Below, piece by piece: positions 15,229 through 16,539 of a stretch of DNA of 16,539 nucleotides. The stretch comes from Bacteroidales bacterium UBA1077 (GTDB lineage Bacteria; Bacteroidota; Bacteroidia; Bacteroidales; UBA932). Where the stretch lies: positions 1-16,539 of the forward strand of contig DCCQ01000114.1 of assembly GCA_002314195.1 (NCBI GenBank), written 5' to 3'. The translations under genes and the position numbers were made by a program. How positions within the stretch are numbered: position 1 is the stretch's first letter; each line of letters starts with the position of its first letter. Under the pieces are notes generated by a model. That model was not told the origin of the DNA. It did not search any database and saw only the letters and a list, made by a program, of their open reading frames with translations.

Positions 15229-16437
15229 ATGAGAAAGATTCAGATGATCACTCCTCTCGTTGAGATGGATGGTGATGAAATGACAAGGATCCTGTGGAAA
15301 ATGATTAAGGATGAACTTATCATTCCATTTGTTGATCTGAAGACAGAATACTATGACCTTGGCCTCGTTCACCGTGACGAGACCGCCGACCAGGTGACCG
15401 TTGACTCCGCCAACGCCACGAAGAAGTACGGTGTGGCCGTGAAGTGCGCCACCATCACTCCGAACGCCAAGCGCATGACCGAGTACAACCTGCATCAGAT
15501 GTGGAAGAGCCCGAACGGAACGATTCGTTCAATGCTGGACGGTACCGTGTTCCGCACACCTATCACCATCCCTTCCATCTCTCCTGCCGTGAAGTTCTGG
15601 AAGAAGCCTATCACCATCGCCCGTCACGCCTACGGTGATGTTTACAAGAGTGTTGACATCCGCGTTGAGGAACCGGGAGTCGCAAAGCTCGTCTTCGAAG
15701 GCGAGAGCGGCAAGAGGGAAGAGCAGATCGTGCACACATTCAAGGGTCCAGGCGTTCTTCAGGGAATGCACAACACCGACGCTTCGATCCGTTCCTTCGC
15801 CCACGCTTGCTTCAAGTACGCCCTTGACCTGAAGCAGAGCATCTGGTTCGCCACCAAGGACACCATCGCCAAGAAGTACGACGGACGTTTCCGTGAGATC
15901 TTCGAGGAGGTGTTCGCTGAGTACAAGGATGCTTTTGCAGCCGCCGGCATCGAGTACTTCTACACTTTGATCGACGATGCCGTTGCTCGTGTGATGCGCA
16001 GCGAAGGTGGTTTCATCTGGGCCTGCAAGAACTACGACGGTGACGTGATGAGCGACATGATCTCCACCGCTTTCGGTTCTCTCGCCATGATGACCTCAGT
16101 TCTCGTAAGCCCTGACGGCAAGTATGAGTACGAGGCCGCCCACGGCACTGTTACCCGTCACTACTACAAGCACCTTCAGGGTGAGGAGACCTCCACGAAC
16201 CCTATCGCCACAATCTTCGCGTGGAGCGGCGCGTTCCGCAAGAGAGGCGAGCTGGACAACCTCCCTGAGCTTGTGAACTACGCCGACCAGCTTGAGGCCG
16301 CTTGCTTCGACACCCTCAACGAAGGCATCGTAACCAAGGACCTCGCCAACCTCATGGAAGGCGTCACCCCTCAGGTCAAGAACTCCGCCGACTTCATCGC
16401 TGCCATCCGCGAGCGCCTCGAAAAGCGTCTCGCCTAA
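15229..16437 (+). CDS. icd: NADP-dependent isocitrate dehydrogenase, eukaryote-like homodimeric type
   Basis: This enzyme interconverts isocitrate and 2-oxoglutarate plus CO2 with NADP(H). The 402-residue sequence is of the subfamily that includes mitochondrial and cytosolic animal enzymes rather than E. coli Icd. It has PLVEMDGDEMTRI near the start, SPNGTIRSMLDGTVFR for substrate binding, IDDAVARVMRSEGGFIWACKNYDGD for metal and substrate, and HGTVTRHY at 305-312. Arg310 and His311 correspond to the residues that favour NADP over NAD in that subfamily. Two Met codons (15229 and 15244) precede the core; the first is used here. It follows aconitase with a 102-nt gap and a hairpin, so it may have its own expression level. 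In Bacteroides the third partner is citrate synthase; here none appears before the window ends. Confidence 0.96.
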   Translation: MRKIQMITPLVEMDGDEMTRILWKMIKDELIIPFVDLKTEYYDLGLVHRDETADQVTVDSANATKKYGVAVKCATITPNAKRMTEYNLHQMWKSPNGTIRSMLDGTVFRTPITIPSISPAVKFWKKPITIARHAYGDVYKSVDIRVEEPGVAKLVFEGESGKREEQIVHTFKGPGVLQGMHNTDASIRSFAHACFKYALDLKQSIWFATKDTIAKKYDGRFREIFEEVFAEYKDAFAAAGIEYFYTLIDDAVARVMRSEGGFIWACKNYDGDVMSDMISTAFGSLAMMTSVLVSPDGKYEYEAAHGTVTRHYYKHLQGEETSTNPIATIFAWSGAFRKRGELDNLPELVNYADQLEAACFDTLNEGIVTKDLANLMEGVTPQVKNSADFIAAIRERLEKRLA

Positions 16438-16458
16438 GGCCCTTTTGCCCAGTCGCAT

Positions 16459-16527
16459 GGTTGACCGCAGTATCGGTCGCTGAGCCTGTCGAAGCGACTA
16501 TCCAGCTGCGATACTGATTAGTCAAGC
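16459..16527 (+). repeat. Dispersed palindromic repeat, hairpin copy after icd
   Basis: A nested hairpin with GTCGCT (16476-16481) and AGCGAC (16493-16498) inside, CAGTATCG (16468-16475) and CGATACTG (16509-16516) outside, and TTGAC (16461-16465) with GTCAA (16521-16525) at the base. The central 25 bases match the repeat inside citC at 24 positions. With no T-run it looks more like a REP-like element than a simple terminator, though it may protect the icd mRNA end. No gene is visible from 16438 to the window end. Confidence 0.72.
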
Positions 16528-16539
16528 CTGCCAAACCCC

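Overview
The window is a chromosomal segment of an anaerobic member of the Bacteroidota, most likely Bacteroidales. The evidence is: menaquinone genes; a DUF4369-thioredoxin lipoprotein; an anaerobic sulfatase-maturase remnant; promoters of the TTTG / TAnnTTTG type; little sign of Shine-Dalgarno sites; and a eukaryote-like NADP isocitrate dehydrogenase next to a short aconitase, as seen in Bacteroides. Coding GC is a little above half, while the spacers are AT-rich. I cannot assign a genus.

Layout. Positions 54-1656 (minus) hold menG/ubiE and menA, a tight pair for the last two steps of menaquinone synthesis. Positions 1793-4710 (plus) hold a TlpA-like thioredoxin lipoprotein and uvrC. Positions 4701-7310 are an accessory stretch. 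It has an N-terminal scrap of a radical-SAM sulfatase maturase, a PAP2 phosphatase gene with several lesions, an intact GyrI-like small-molecule-binding protein, and three patches of degenerate tandem repeats with a period near 51 bp. Positions 7360-16437 (plus) are the main operon: a good promoter, a 160-nt structured leader, citD, citE, citF, citX, a fused citC-citG, aconitase and isocitrate dehydrogenase.

How the genes work together. CitD, CitE and CitF are the three subunits of citrate lyase. CitG makes the prosthetic-group precursor, CitX attaches it to CitD, and CitC acetylates it to activate the enzyme. Aconitase and NADP-dependent isocitrate dehydrogenase then link citrate to 2-oxoglutarate. 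No citrate synthase, citrate transporter, CitAB sensor or oxaloacetate decarboxylase lies in the window. The cluster therefore looks like a citrate node built around citrate lyase rather than the usual citrate-fermentation operon.

Most unusual points: the CitC-CitG fusion; a dispersed palindromic repeat that lies in frame inside citC and recurs after icd; the 51-bp repeat family with dyad half-sites; and a strong excess of the word GAATAT/ATATTC on both strands, in all reading frames and in spacers. Positions 1-53 hold nothing I can identify.
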